This document shows positions 21,869 through 31,786 of a stretch of DNA of 64,000 bases, piece after piece (the first letter of the stretch is position 1; each line of letters opens with the position of its first letter). The notes beneath the pieces are model-generated. The model was given only the letters and a program-made list of their open reading frames with translations. It did no database searches and was not told the origin of the DNA. The position numbers and the translations under genes are program-made. The stretch is from contig LSRX01000344.1 of the NCBI GenBank assembly GCA_001939145.1, positions 114,622 through 178,621 on the forward strand. Reading direction: 5' to 3'. Origin of the DNA: Symbiodinium microadriaticum (lineage: Eukaryota > Sar > Dinophyceae > Suessiales > Symbiodiniaceae).

Positions 21869-22119
21869 CGGGCTCTGCCGTGTGCTATCACGGCGAAACC
21901 CGGATCTACGTGGTCCTGGCCAACCCCCTTTCGCCAGACAAAGTGGGATGGATAGCGGGGCCAGCCAAGACCACTTGGCCACGCCTGGAAGCCGCCCTAC
22001 CAGGAGGGCGACTCTCAGGCTCTCGCGTACGGCTCCGTCGAGTGCAAAGCCTAGCCGAAGCCGAGAGTCTGTGGCAGCGTCAGCACCCGGGGGTGCCGAT
22101 GCCGGAGTTCCCGCTTTGA
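21800..22119 (+). CDS. ORF fragment with weak viroplasmin-like (RNase H1 N-terminal) look
   Basis: In a second plus-strand frame, ERTGVVEVSSTLVTGSAVCY is followed by IYVVLANPLSPDKVGWIAGP, a Trp, LEAALPGGRLSG and SLAEAESLWQRQHP, ending at TGA 22119. A beta-strand, Gly/Trp turn, RxRR and EAExxW order is reminiscent of the small domain called caulimovirus viroplasmin or RNase H1 N-terminal domain, here in a protist retroelement. The resemblance is by eye only. There is no clear ATG; a frameshift from the preceding ORF is possible. Confidence 0.3.
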
Positions 22120-22387
22120 GCCAGCGCGAACAGTCAGCGACAGAGGCGCTGCTGGAGGCAGCCCACGCAGCGGCGGCACAGCTGGGCGACGAGCCGTTGG
22201 ACGCAGGGTTGACGGCTGCAGAGGTCCTTCAAGACCCGTCTGCTTGTGCCACTGCTGCACGCTGGAAGGCCGGCTCAGTGTCTAGACGAGCTTAGGCTTG
22301 GGGTTTGGGGTACAGGGTTTAAGATATGCAGAAGGGGGTGGGGGTCGACAAGCATCGGGCAAACCGCCCCAATTCATTCGAAAAGTC

Positions 22388-22497
22388 GAATCACCCTAAA
22401 CCCCTAAACCCAAAACCCTAAGCCCTAAACCTAAACCCCTAAACCCTAAACCCCTAAACCCCTAAACCACCCCTAAACCCCCAAACCCCCAAACGTG
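22388..22497 (-). repeat. Telomere-like array at a recombinase breakpoint
   Basis: CCCCTAAACC units with CCCCAAACC variants. The minus-strand recombinase frame runs straight into it and loses homology, so the array sits exactly at the rearrangement point. Confidence 0.85.
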
Positions 22498-23229
22498 CAA
22501 AAGCTCCAGACCGAAGGCAAACAGCTTGGCCCAGTCCCTCCTCGCCACTCGGAAAAGCTTTTCAGAACGAGGTTTGCCCTCCACCCACCACGCGAGCCAG
22601 CGAATCAAAGCAGGGGATTTGACAATCACACACTGATTTCGCCACACCCGTCGTGTCTTCGGGGAGCGTAAGGAAAGCACTAGCCCAACAGCTTCGTCGG
22701 AAGGAAGCCCCGGATCCGGCAAGCAGACATCTCCCACCAGTAGGTTGGCCGCCTCACCGGGTCTCAGCAACGCCTCAAAGCACACCCAAGAGCAAAGCAT
22801 CGCCGCCAAATATCTTTCACGATCTCGCCCCAGCTCTCCCAAAGCCCTCGCCATCAAGGTCACCAGCAAGCACTCAAGCACGTACTTCGAAATGGGCACC
22901 CGCGATTTCACGGGTTGAAGGGAACGCCACCCTTTTATAGCCGCCCATGTTCCCCGAAGAAGGGGGCCCGCAATCCGCAAAGCCCGTTGCAAACCCAAGA
23001 CCCCTAAAGTCACTTTGTAGAGCCGCGCGCCATCCTGATAGCAGCGCTCCACCGTCGCCTCTAGCACCCGGTCCACTGTACGAGCCGAAGTGCGCCGCGT
23101 CAAGTCGATCCCCAGCTCCCTCGCTTTGTTCAAAAGCCACGCTGAGGATTCACGAAGGCTGTGACGATACTCAACACTCAAAGCGGCATGCCTCAAAGGC
23201 ACCCGCTTTTGCCCAACCGACCAACGCAT
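22462..23229 (-). pseudogene. Tyrosine recombinase, N-terminal and central part, truncated
   Basis: The first ATG in frame is at 23229, within a 65-nt overlap with the end of the upstream pol-like frame, reached by a +1 shift or by reinitiation. The protein has a helical core-binding-like N-terminus and the box I catalytic Arg in CFEALLRPGEAANLL (Arg codon 22764-22762), then RSPKTRRVWRNQCVIVKS. It ends in the telomere-like array (stop at 22462) before the HxxR, H/W and Tyr boxes, so it cannot be active as it stands. A C-terminal half from another copy lies inverted at 21280-21606. Confidence 0.8.
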
Positions 23230-26200
23230 CCGCAAAGGCTTCGCAGAAAGCTTTCGGGTAATCGCCGATGTGACTGAGTGACCCCCCGCTCATGAAAGCT
23301 GTGTGACGATGTACATGCTTGGGACCACCCTGGCGCTTTTTCACAAGTTCCTTGAGCCACGGGATGTTAGTCAGCACCCGGGACGGCTTGTGCGTGCGCT
23401 GTGAGGTGAGGCCCCCGTGCTCATAAGCATCCCAATCAACTTGCAGCAAACACACGCCCTCGACAGACAACAAACGTTGAGTCCCGGACAAACTCCACGC
23501 GGCACTTCTCTTCGGGTGCTCGATCGCAAAGAAGGTCCCCTGGAGAATGGCCAGGTTAGCTAACTCCAAAGCTCGATGCCAACAGAAGTTTTCATAGGCG
23601 ACCTCGGGCCAGCTTTCATCGCCCTCGGGTCCATCATGATGCCGGCCAAACCTCCAGCTCCCTGCAGCCGAAGACCGAAGAAAAGTGCGGCGCGGTGGTG
23701 ATAGCCAAGCCCAGCACAAACTGCCCTCCGCGAAGAGCTGGGTCACCCACTCCTCGGAGGCATCGTTGCCCCAGCTGAGCCCGATGGGCTCCTGCATGTC
23801 CAAACCTTTCGCTGCCACCGCTGCGGTCAATCCCTTCGAGCTGACGAACACCTCAACTCCTAACAGGCCTGGTGCTGCACTGCCTCGGGCTGGAACACCA
23901 AGTTTCTGAAGCCACCTAGGAGCAGGCAAAGGAGCAGGAAGTGGTTGGAAGCGCGAGGGGCAGTCTGCAATGTTCGCCGCCGTCTCCACCCACAACAATG
24001 AAAGGGAAATTCCTGATACGACTAAGTGAGGGGTCATTGCTCGGAGAATTCCGTTTAACTTCCGGCTGCTGCTACGACCCTTGGCAAAGGCTCCAATCAC
24101 CACTCTCGAACCATTGAGGGCAAGGATCACTGTGTTATAGCTGGCTGGGTTCGCGGCCAGGCGGACAATCTCCTTCCGCAAAGCACGCGCCTCCTGAAGG
24201 TTGATGTGACTGGTTTCCCGGAAGTGGTAGCTGCTCACAACACGCCACGGGAGACACAGAGCCACCGAGCTCGCAAACCGAGAAGCCTCCTCGGGTCGAA
24301 AGGCCAAGGGCTCCAAAGCACCTGGGTTGTCCAACCGCACGGCACCACCCTTGAGCTCAGCATGCTTCCACAAGGCCCGGGCCAACTCCTCGGTAATCGG
24401 AGCCTCGACGGCCCCTCCTGAACTCGGTGTTGCATCAGTCGCCAACAAGCTGGAGTGAATCGCCCGGCGCATATCCCACCTCGCAAAAGGTAAGTGCAAC
24501 GAGCAGCTCCTCAGCTCGTCGAGGAGATAACCTGGCAGTGGCACCCACTTCCCAGGCGGCATGCGGTCAAGGTAACGATACACATGATGTTGCAGGCTGT
24601 AAAACTCTCGGCGGTACTGGAAAATGAAGGCGAGATGGCCGATGACTTTCTGCAGCACCTCACGCGAACACCACCCACCCGTTACGATCTTCATCAGGAG
24701 CATCCACACTTGGCGGCGCACGTCGAGCGGAGTGCTCACGCGCCCTTGAATCCCGTCCACCTCCGCCCCCCAAGCACGAAAACGAGGTTCAAAACGGAAA
24801 GCTTTATGAACTGCTCTCTCCAATCCCGCGGCCTTGTAAGCGCCCTCCGCTGCGGTCACCTGCTGGAAGTCCTTGTCGTCGACCTGGGCGGAGGGGGGCT
24901 CGAAGCTGCCGTCTAGGGGGATGTCATAGGGCAAGGTGATCTTCTGAGCAATCAGCAGGTCATCTAAATACGCGCCATCCCAAAAATCACTGTCTGGTAC
25001 ATGCTCTCCGTAGTGCAAGGTATGAGCTGGGTCCAGGACGCCGTGCTTGCGTAACACAGCTTCATGCACAGCCTGGGCCACATCGCAAGCGTTAAGGTCC
25101 CCCATGCCTAATACCCGGAAACACAAACGGTATGATATATTGGGGTCACCGCCAAACTCGGCCACGAGTGCACGATCCACCTGGCGGCCCACGGCATTAT
25201 ACCTAACCCAGTTCTCCGGCAACTTCAGCATGTAGTAGTAAGTCCGCAAATCATCCCCAGAGCCCCGCACAAACTGATCACTCCGGAGAAGCATACGGCA
25301 GAAACAAGATCCTGCTGGCAGGCGGGCCCACCTCAGTCGCTCCATCGTCCTGTTCTCGGGTCGCCTGTCGAATATCAGGCGATCTTCCGTCTGGTTTTTG
25401 GCCACACAGAACAACCCTCCCGGCATCAACTCCCCCGCCCGAATGCGTGGAAGCTCCCGATCTGGAACAAGGGTCGCCATGTCGGCTTCCAGGAGCCGGC
25501 GTGCCAACAAAGATTCCTCCTCCGGCGGCACCCGGTGGCAAGCTCGAACAACATCAGACCACAAATGCTCTGGCAAACGGTACTCTTCGAGGTGTTGTAG
25601 GGTTTGGGCTTTTTCGGGGTCTAGCCAATCACAAGGATCCGCCGTACCCGCCTTCTTTGGGATGGCCACCCGCGCGGCCGAGACCGGCAAAGCACTGCCA
25701 ACCACACCACCATCAACCTGTCCAAACTGCTTGAAATAACTTGCACCAACTGTACATTGGACCTTCGAGATCAAAGCGTCTATCGCCCCCTTCTTGCCAT
25801 CACAAGAAAGCCGACCTAATACCAGATCCAAACAAACGAATTCACGTACCTCGCCAAGGAGCTTGTCAGCACGGGCCCGAATGCCCTCAATGCTCAAATA
25901 GCCCACTCGCGGCTCATACGCACTGCCCCCGGGACGCGGGCAGCCAAGGGTGACAAAGTTGCCCCAAGCCAAAAACGTGTTAACGAAAGCTTTGGACCAC
26001 CACTCACACACCTGGCCTTCCTCCATCGCCTCACCTTCAGTGACCACGGCTTCCGGATAGGGCAGCATGCATGGAAAAAGCGGAATATCGGTGCCAGACC
26101 GCTCCAGCCTAAGACCTTGGACGCCCGAAAACCACACAAAATAATCATAAAAGCTTGAATTCAAAGTTCGGGAAGCCAGGATGGGATGTTGCACCACACC

Positions 26201-26262
26201 GCCTGCCTTGGCATGCACGTCTCGAAGGGAACTCACTTTCGGGGCCCCGTGTGGGGCTCCTC
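23171..26262 (-). CDS. DIRS-like pol: reverse transcriptase, RNase H, methyltransferase-like domain
   Basis: One open frame of about 1,030 codons after the gag-like stop. In order: an N-terminal region with PYPEAVVTEGEAMEEGQ; RT with LFCVAKNQTEDRLIFDRRP and the catalytic AYLDDLLIA (codons 24970-24959); a DIRS-type RNase H with LLATDATPSSGG (about 24455-24420), INLQEARALRKE and LWVETAANIADCPSR (about 24000-23960); then a segment with WLSPPRRTFLRSS and FAIEHPKRSAAWS, resembling motifs IV and VI of cytosine-C5 methyltransferases but with Arg where the catalytic Cys (PPC) should be. The frame is -1 relative to gag. No canonical slippery heptamer was seen at the overlap. Start codon uncertain. Confidence 0.85.
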
Positions 26263-27492
26263 CTCCTCGTCGCCGTGGCTCCGGCTGCTCTGCACCTCCT
26301 TGACTCGCTTCTGGAGTTTCGCCAGTGCTTCGACGTATCCCGATACCACGGCCATCTCCTCCTTGCTGCCGCCGAACTCCCGCTTGGCAATCGGATCCGC
26401 CAAGCCCGTGAGAAGCCAAGCAGCCGACCAATCGCCCCCGGCCAACACGCTTTGCATCTTGGCCTTGAGATTCTGCACCACCTGCGCCGCGGCAATCTCC
26501 GGCTGATTGTTCCTCAGGTACTCGTAGACAGCCACGTCCATCATCGCACACCTGAAGATCCCCTTGAACTTGCCCCAATGTTGCTTGCGAACGTAGTCCT
26601 TCACTGTCCAAGCCTGGCCCCGTACTATCCCCAAGTCCTCGATGACCTCCTTCTCGAAGAGCTCGCAAATTCGCCGGGGCTTCGACTGGATCTGCTTGTG
26701 GAGCTTGTTCAAGCTCGCCACAGCCCGCATGCCTTTGGACTTGGAGTCGCCCTCGATGCCCGAATCGTCGGAGTCGGAGCCACCAAGGATACCGAGGTCG
26801 TCGCGGTCCTCGTGGCTCTTCTTGCGGTCCTTGCTGCGGTCCTTGTCGAGCAGGAGGGCCATCATCATCGCCGGCATGAGGTCGGAGGGCGACTGGCCCG
26901 AGGCGAGTCCTTTCACCAAGGCTTTGCGAAGGTCGGGGCTGTCCTCGCGCTGCTTGCTCGGGCCTTTCTTCGAGACCCGCTCCCGGCCCCCTGGAGGCAA
27001 GAAACTGCTGGAAGCCCGCGCCCGGCCTGAAGGAAGATCTTCCTCGAAATCCCCCTCCTCGTCGGTGTCCTCTTCGTCCTCCTCGGCGGCGTAAAGGCGG
27101 CGAAGCTTCTCGAGGTCCTCGTTGAGAGTGGCTCGCCGTGGCTGGGCCCGAGAGGCCTTTGCCCTTCGAGGCAGTTCGGCCTCGCTGCTCCCCAGATCGG
27201 TTCCCTTCACTTTCGCCCATGTTGTCACACAAGCCTTGTAGGAGGGGATATCTTTCGCCTTCAAACCCTTCCACGAAGCTGGGGCCGCCTCTGTGACAGC
27301 TGAAGCAGGCACCCGCACAAACCGTACGGTCACCTCCCCAGCCTTCCCGACAGCACTATTCTCTAACTGGGTGAGCTCCTGCGATGTGCCAAGCACCACT
27401 TCGTCGTCTGGGCAATCAACCACCCAACCACACACAGGCACCGGTTCTGCCCCGGATAAGCAGTAGCAGAACGACACGTCCCCGAGCGCCAT
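26233..27492 (-). CDS. DIRS-like gag-like ORF1
   Basis: 419 codons from ATG at 27492, 25 bp inside the 96-bp terminal repeat, to TGA at 26233. It has an N-terminal globular part (GWVVDCPDDEVVLGTSQELT), a long Lys/Glu/Asp-rich disordered middle with acidic runs (about residues 130-160 and 230-250), and a helical C-terminal part (FEKEVIEDLGIVRGQAW to VEALAKLQKRVKEVQSSRS). No zinc knuckle is seen. It is probably the capsid-like or RNA-binding product. The plus-strand frame over the same region (26155-27030) is its antisense shadow. Confidence 0.75.
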   Translation of the reverse strand: MALGDVSFCYCLSGAEPVPVCGWVVDCPDDEVVLGTSQELTQLENSAVGKAGEVTVRFVRVPASAVTEAAPASWKGLKAKDIPSYKACVTTWAKVKGTDLGSSEAELPRRAKASRAQPRRATLNEDLEKLRRLYAAEEDEEDTDEEGDFEEDLPSGRARASSSFLPPGGRERVSKKGPSKQREDSPDLRKALVKGLASGQSPSDLMPAMMMALLLDKDRSKDRKKSHEDRDDLGILGGSDSDDSGIEGDSKSKGMRAVASLNKLHKQIQSKPRRICELFEKEVIEDLGIVRGQAWTVKDYVRKQHWGKFKGIFRCAMMDVAVYEYLRNNQPEIAAAQVVQNLKAKMQSVLAGGDWSAAWLLTGLADPIAKREFGGSKEEMAVVSGYVEALAKLQKRVKEVQSSRSHGDEEEEPHTGPRK

Positions 27493-27516
27493 GCTTAAAA
27501 GCTAAGCTATTCCCTT

Positions 27517-27612
27517 CAAAACTTGAGCAGATGCAGCATGAGGCCAGCACAGTCTGCGAATCACCAGAAGCTCTTCTGACCTGGCAGCACTCGTGCAGGA
27601 ATGAGGGGGACA
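27517..27612 (+). repeat. 96-bp terminal direct repeat, copy 2
   Basis: Identical to 20460-20555. It lies just upstream of the gag ATG, so promoter or 5' leader function is likely by position. Confidence 0.92.
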
Positions 27613-27639
27613 ACCCCCGAAAGCCCCAAGCCATAAGAG

Positions 27640-28015
27640 GCCCTGATCCCCTAAACCCTAAAACCCTAAAATCCTAAGATCCTTAAACCCTAAATCCTAC
27701 AACCCTAACATCCTAAAGCCCTAAAATCCTAAAATCCTTAAAGCCCTAAAGCCCCGAACCCGAAAAAGGCCCTAGCCAGCCCGGCCTGAAAGGCATTTCG
27801 CCTTCCCAAAGTTCGCCAGCGCAGTTTGGTGGTTCCCAGAGACGTCCTCGGTAAGGCCCTTCTTGTAAGCGGCCTCTGAGCAAGGCTAAATCTGAGGAAG
27901 AGGGTTTAGGGTTTGAAAGGCCTGGGGTCTAGGGTTCTAGGGACTGGGGCTTAGGGTCTTCGAGTTTTGGGGTTTTGGGTTTTTGGGGCTTGGGGCTTAG
28001 GCTTTGGGGTACGAT
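27640..28015. repeat. Opposed degenerate telomere-like tracts
   Basis: CCCTAAA/CCTAAAATCC units at 27645-27770, then TTTAGGG/TTTTGGG units at 27902-28010 on the other strand. Confidence 0.7.
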
Positions 28016-29794
28016 GCCTTGACGTCGTTACTGGTCTCCACCGGCACTGCGGCCATGGCCGACACCGCGAACCTGCATCCCTTGGTTTAGGCATGTTTCC
28101 TGAAAAACCCACTCGTCACCGGTCTCCGCAAGCCTGCCCCCGTGACTAGCTAGCAATATGAGACCCTGAGGAATAAAGGCCTCCTTGATGTACCGAGGCC
28201 CTGGCAGAAGCCCCTTGAGCCAAACAGCTGCCCAGGTGCTCATGAAACCCACGTCCATGCCGTCAAGGGTCCGCAGATAGATAGGTCCCACAATGCCCCC
28301 CGAAGCCTAAAACCCCGTAAAAAATAAGACTTAAAACCTCGAACTCCTCTGTTTGAAGGCCTCAGGTCACATGCGAAGAGAAGAAAAATGCGAGGGCGAC
28401 CGGTCGTGCCTGCGGAAGCTCCAAGCCGACTTGGAGAAGGCAGGTCTCCTCGCGTCTTCGCCTACTCTAAGTCTTACTAGATTGTATACGATATTCTAAT
28501 TAGATTCTTTAATTACTCTATTCCTTACTATATTCTTATTGTATTCTGATTTCCTTGTCTATATCATTCTTATTATTCTATTCTTCTTATCTTGATCATG
28601 CTGTCAATTCAATTGGTCATTCTTGTTCTGGACAACACAGAAACCAAAAGACATCCCACATCCACCGAAACATTTCATCTCGAAGTCAGGTGTGTGACTC
28701 TCTCGTCTGCCCTCCGCCCTCTACTAAGGGCTTCAGAGACTTGTCCCCGTCCTGAATCTCCTCCCTGACCTGCCCAATCGCCAATTCCACCTGCAAGAAT
28801 GCGAGGAGGACGGGGCAGCTCCGCATCCGCCTGAAGTGCCTTCGCTGTGTCAGGTCTGAAACACTCCCTGAGAATCAGCGCATGACCGCAGACGGCTGCA
28901 TCCGAGGTACGCCGACGTGACTATCGGTTCGGTGTCAGAAGGGCCAGATGAGGCTGGGCCCTCAGTGGTTGCAGTTAACTGCTGCCGGCTACCGCGATCA
29001 GGATGTGGATAAAACCCACACCAAGGTCCACGCGCGGCGAGAAAGGGCCGCAGGATCCCATGGCTCTCAGCTGGGCTCGAGCCCAAAAAGGCAAATAGGG
29101 CAGAGATGCGCAAACATGGCCTGGCATGCTCTGGCAAGGCTGCACATCCCGTCTGCAGCCTCGCTCATGGTCGCCGAGTGGACGATGCCAATGCAACACC
29201 TCTTAGAGTCGGACTTTGCCCTTTTCTTAGCAGCATAGCTGTAACTGCAGCTTGAACAACCTGAGGGCAAAGCGGGAAAGAGTGTGGGACTATCGCATGC
29301 AGCACTTCATGGATGAGTTCCCCAGAGAGAGGCGATTCAATGCAAAGCTGTGGTGGCTCAATGGGCTGCTGTCCGATGGCTCCAGAATGCGGAAACTGCG
29401 AGCGACTTCACCAGTCTTGCAGCTGCATCTCAGTTGATGTGCCGGAAAGCTGCGGGGATCAGATGCATTGGTCTTGGCAGCAGTTCTGTGCTCAGCAGCC
29501 ACCAACCTAAGCAAGGAACACCTGCGGCGTGCAGCCAGGACAGTGCGATTGCAAGATCTCCAAAGGTAAGAAGGAAGGAAGGAGGAGCGAGGCCGGGAGT
29601 GAGTGCGCCAAACGGCATGCTTGCTTTTGAGGCGTTTTTTCCTCACAGGCCGCTGCTTCTCAGGGCATCCTGCACCTAAAAAGAGCGGGGAGCAGAAGTT
29701 GCAGAACACTCGGGTGCCACTGCAAGGGAGTTGCCTGTTGAGGTGCAGCGGCCAGCAGTGCCTCTCAGGGTCATCGGGCGAGGGTCGGAAGTAA
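28016..29794. other. No gene supported
   Basis: Contains an AT-rich stretch (28465-28620) and short open frames on both strands. A minus-strand stretch at 29240-29100 reads KKRAKSDSKRCCIGIVHSAT, possibly an exon, but nothing connects to it. Confidence 0.35.
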
Positions 29795-30450
29795 ATATAG
29801 ATATATAGGTAACAGATAGAGGTATAGAACCACATGATCATAAATAAAGGTGCAAATATAGACGCACATATAGATACAGACATGAATATAACACATGATT
29901 TACGCCGGTAACGCGACACCGTAGCTATGTCTAGATGCAGCCGCGCTTTGTATAGCATCGGGCCATGCTCAAGCACCTCTTAGATTGCGAATTTCGCAAT
30001 ATCGTATCATCTTACATCGCCAAATTTCTGCTATACTCTATTCTATAGTACTGAGATACTGTACCACGATACAATACAAACATACGACAGTACGACAATA
30101 CTATAATACAAAAACCCTATATAATGCTCATACTACTACGATACGGTAATGCGACAATACTAAAATATTACTACAACACGAAAATGCGAGAATACAATAG
30201 CGTGCTAACACAATCATGCCATAATCCCACATTGCTCTATTGCCAAAATACTACAATTATATTAAAGTTTAGCATGATAATACACAAACACGATGATGCT
30301 ATAACACTGAAGTACGATAATGCGATAACACTTTAACATTTAAATGCTGTAGTACCAAAATACTGCAATACGGAGATGCTGTACTAGTAAAGTACGATAC
30401 TACAATACCAGGATAGTACGATAACGCTAGAATACCATAGTACTGATTTT
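29795..30450. repeat. 650-bp AT-rich island with ATAC/GATA quasi-repeats
   Basis: Words such as ACGATAATGCGA, TACTACAATAC and ATACTATAATAC recur irregularly. It abuts the TATACA microsatellite at the 3' end of the LINE. No coding. Confidence 0.6.
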
Positions 30451-30554
30451 TCTTATGTGCCCCATGTGTCCGTACTTCTTGCCACACACACACACCTTAT
30501 TGTACATAAAATGTTCAGTACAGTTTAATCCATGCAATACACAACATACTGCAA

Positions 30555-30700
30555 TCTACACACACACACATATATATATATATATACATACATATACATT
30601 TACATTTACATTTACATTTACATTTACATTTACATATACATATACATATGCATATACATATGCATATGCATATGCATATGCATATACATATACGTATACG

Positions 30701-30790
<90 letters not shown>

Positions 30791-30840
30791 CATACACATA
30801 CGCATACACATACACATACATACATACTTTCACTTTCACA
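30555..30840. repeat. TATACA/TTTACA microsatellite (~285 bp)
   Basis: (CA)n and (TA)n, then TTTACA x6, then a long TATACA run with TATGCA and TATACG variants. The long Ile/Tyr, Cys/Val and His frames read through it are artefacts. It lies just beyond the 3' end of the LINE reading frames. Confidence 0.95.
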
Positions 30841-30977
30841 CGCTGCAAAGTCTGTCTTTGCTACGGTTCTGGAGGACAGGCCATGATGGCCCGGCTGCGC
30901 TGTGCATTGCACATCCTCCACCCAACCAGAAATAAAAGATTTGTCCCCGGTACGCATACCCAAAGCGGGACAGGCCA

Positions 30978-31781
30978 TTAACACCTGGTGTAAACAAGCA
31001 AGTATGAATCCTTCTGAGTGCGAGCAACAAGACCTTGGGACACAGGTTGGGCCGCCTTGCTATCATCAGCAAGGAAGGCCTTTGTCCCTTCGTGAAGGAT
31101 GATTTGATAATGGCCGCTTGTCGGAGCTTCGCCCAAATGAATCACCACTGAATTAAGCTGATACAACACGTCGCGGCATTGTGGGCCCTCATCAGTAAAA
31201 CACGGCATATCAATGTAAGGATCAGGAACAACTCGGTACCTTCGTTTGGTCGCAACCTGGTTATCAGCCTCAAAATGGAAACGGCACACTTGTAGGATTA
31301 GGACAGGAGCTAGGGCAACTGCTGCATGCAGATCAGCCTGCTGCTGCCACTTGTGAAGCAGGCTCTGGGCAGTCACAACACAATTGAAGTCGTCGCTCAC
31401 ATTCCCTGGCGGGGGCAACAGGAGGGGAGCAGACTGCCCAGAGTCTCGGACATGCCAGGTGGAGTCTTGCAGCGCTCGAGCTTGCCAGGCCACTTCTAGG
31501 TTGGAGCGAACAAGGAGAGGTCCCCTACAAAGGAATTGGAGAAACTCCGCAACATCATGTTGGATGTGTGGTCGGGACCATCCTCGTACACTGGCCACCC
31601 ACAGGGGGTGACGCCAAAGATGGACTATGGTGGTGTTGGATCGTTTGATCAAGTTAGTAATGAACTGATGGGATCCTTGATCGAACACCATGCCGATTGA
31701 ACCCACTTGGCAGGCAGCATACAACAAAGCTTTCAGCATCGCATTGGCATAACAGAAATTTCCGGAGTTGCCCAATTGCAT
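30978..31781 (-). CDS. USP-type (peptidase C19) deubiquitinase-like protein
   Basis: USPs are thiol proteases that remove ubiquitin. From ATG at 31781, 267 codons. The Cys box is [18 protein letters not shown] (Cys codon 31754-31752), matching GNTCYxNxxLQ of USPs; the His box is [15 protein letters not shown] (His codon 31112-31110), followed by YLLVYTR, the usual USP C-terminal strand. The core between them is short (about 210 residues versus 300-350) and lacks an obvious CxxC zinc pair. It starts six bases after the gag-like ORF stop, or could be reached by a frameshift. The activity is unproven, but all landmark residues are present. Confidence 0.85.
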   Translation of the reverse strand: MQLGNSGNFCYANAMLKALLYAACQVGSIGMVFDQGSHQFITNLIKRSNTTIVHLWRHPLWVASVRGWSRPHIQHDVAEFLQFLCRGPLLVRSNLEVAWQARALQDSTWHVRDSGQSAPLLLPPPGNVSDDFNCVVTAQSLLHKWQQQADLHAAVALAPVLILQVCRFHFEADNQVATKRRYRVVPDPYIDMPCFTDEGPQCRDVLYQLNSVVIHLGEAPTSGHYQIILHEGTKAFLADDSKAAQPVSQGLVARTQKDSYLLVYTRC

Positions 31782-31786
31782 GCTTT

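Larger units (their letters stand above)
20460..27612 (-). mobile_element. DIRS-like tyrosine-recombinase retroelement, rearranged
   Basis: DIRS-like elements use RT plus RNase H and insert with a tyrosine recombinase instead of an integrase. On the minus strand: 96-bp repeat (27612-27517), gag-like ORF (27492), RT-RNase H-methyltransferase-like ORF, tyrosine recombinase lacking its C-terminus (to 22462), a telomere-like tract (22388-22497), an inverted fragment with the C-terminal half of a tyrosine recombinase (plus strand, 21280-21606), and the second 96-bp repeat. Total 7.15 kb. The long open frames suggest recent activity of the 5' part; the 3' part has been replaced. Confidence 0.8.

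Noticed and set aside
26155..27030. 291-codon plus-strand open frame
   Set aside because: Exactly antisense to the gag-like ORF; Leu/Arg/His-rich with no domain. Shadow in GC-rich DNA.
26263..27274. First ~340 codons of the pol frame upstream of the gag stop
   Set aside because: Arg/Gly-rich out-of-frame reading of gag; no homology signal. Treated as shadow.
28205..28230. CTTGAGCCAAA as a second spliced-leader relic
   Set aside because: Only 11 bases match before divergence; expected by chance.
30541..30840. CRISPR-like array
   Set aside because: Unit is 6 bp with no spacers; a microsatellite in a eukaryotic genome.
30455..30984. Several open frames rich in Tyr/Ile, Cys/Ile or His through 30555-30840
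   Set aside because: Translations of the TATACA microsatellite.
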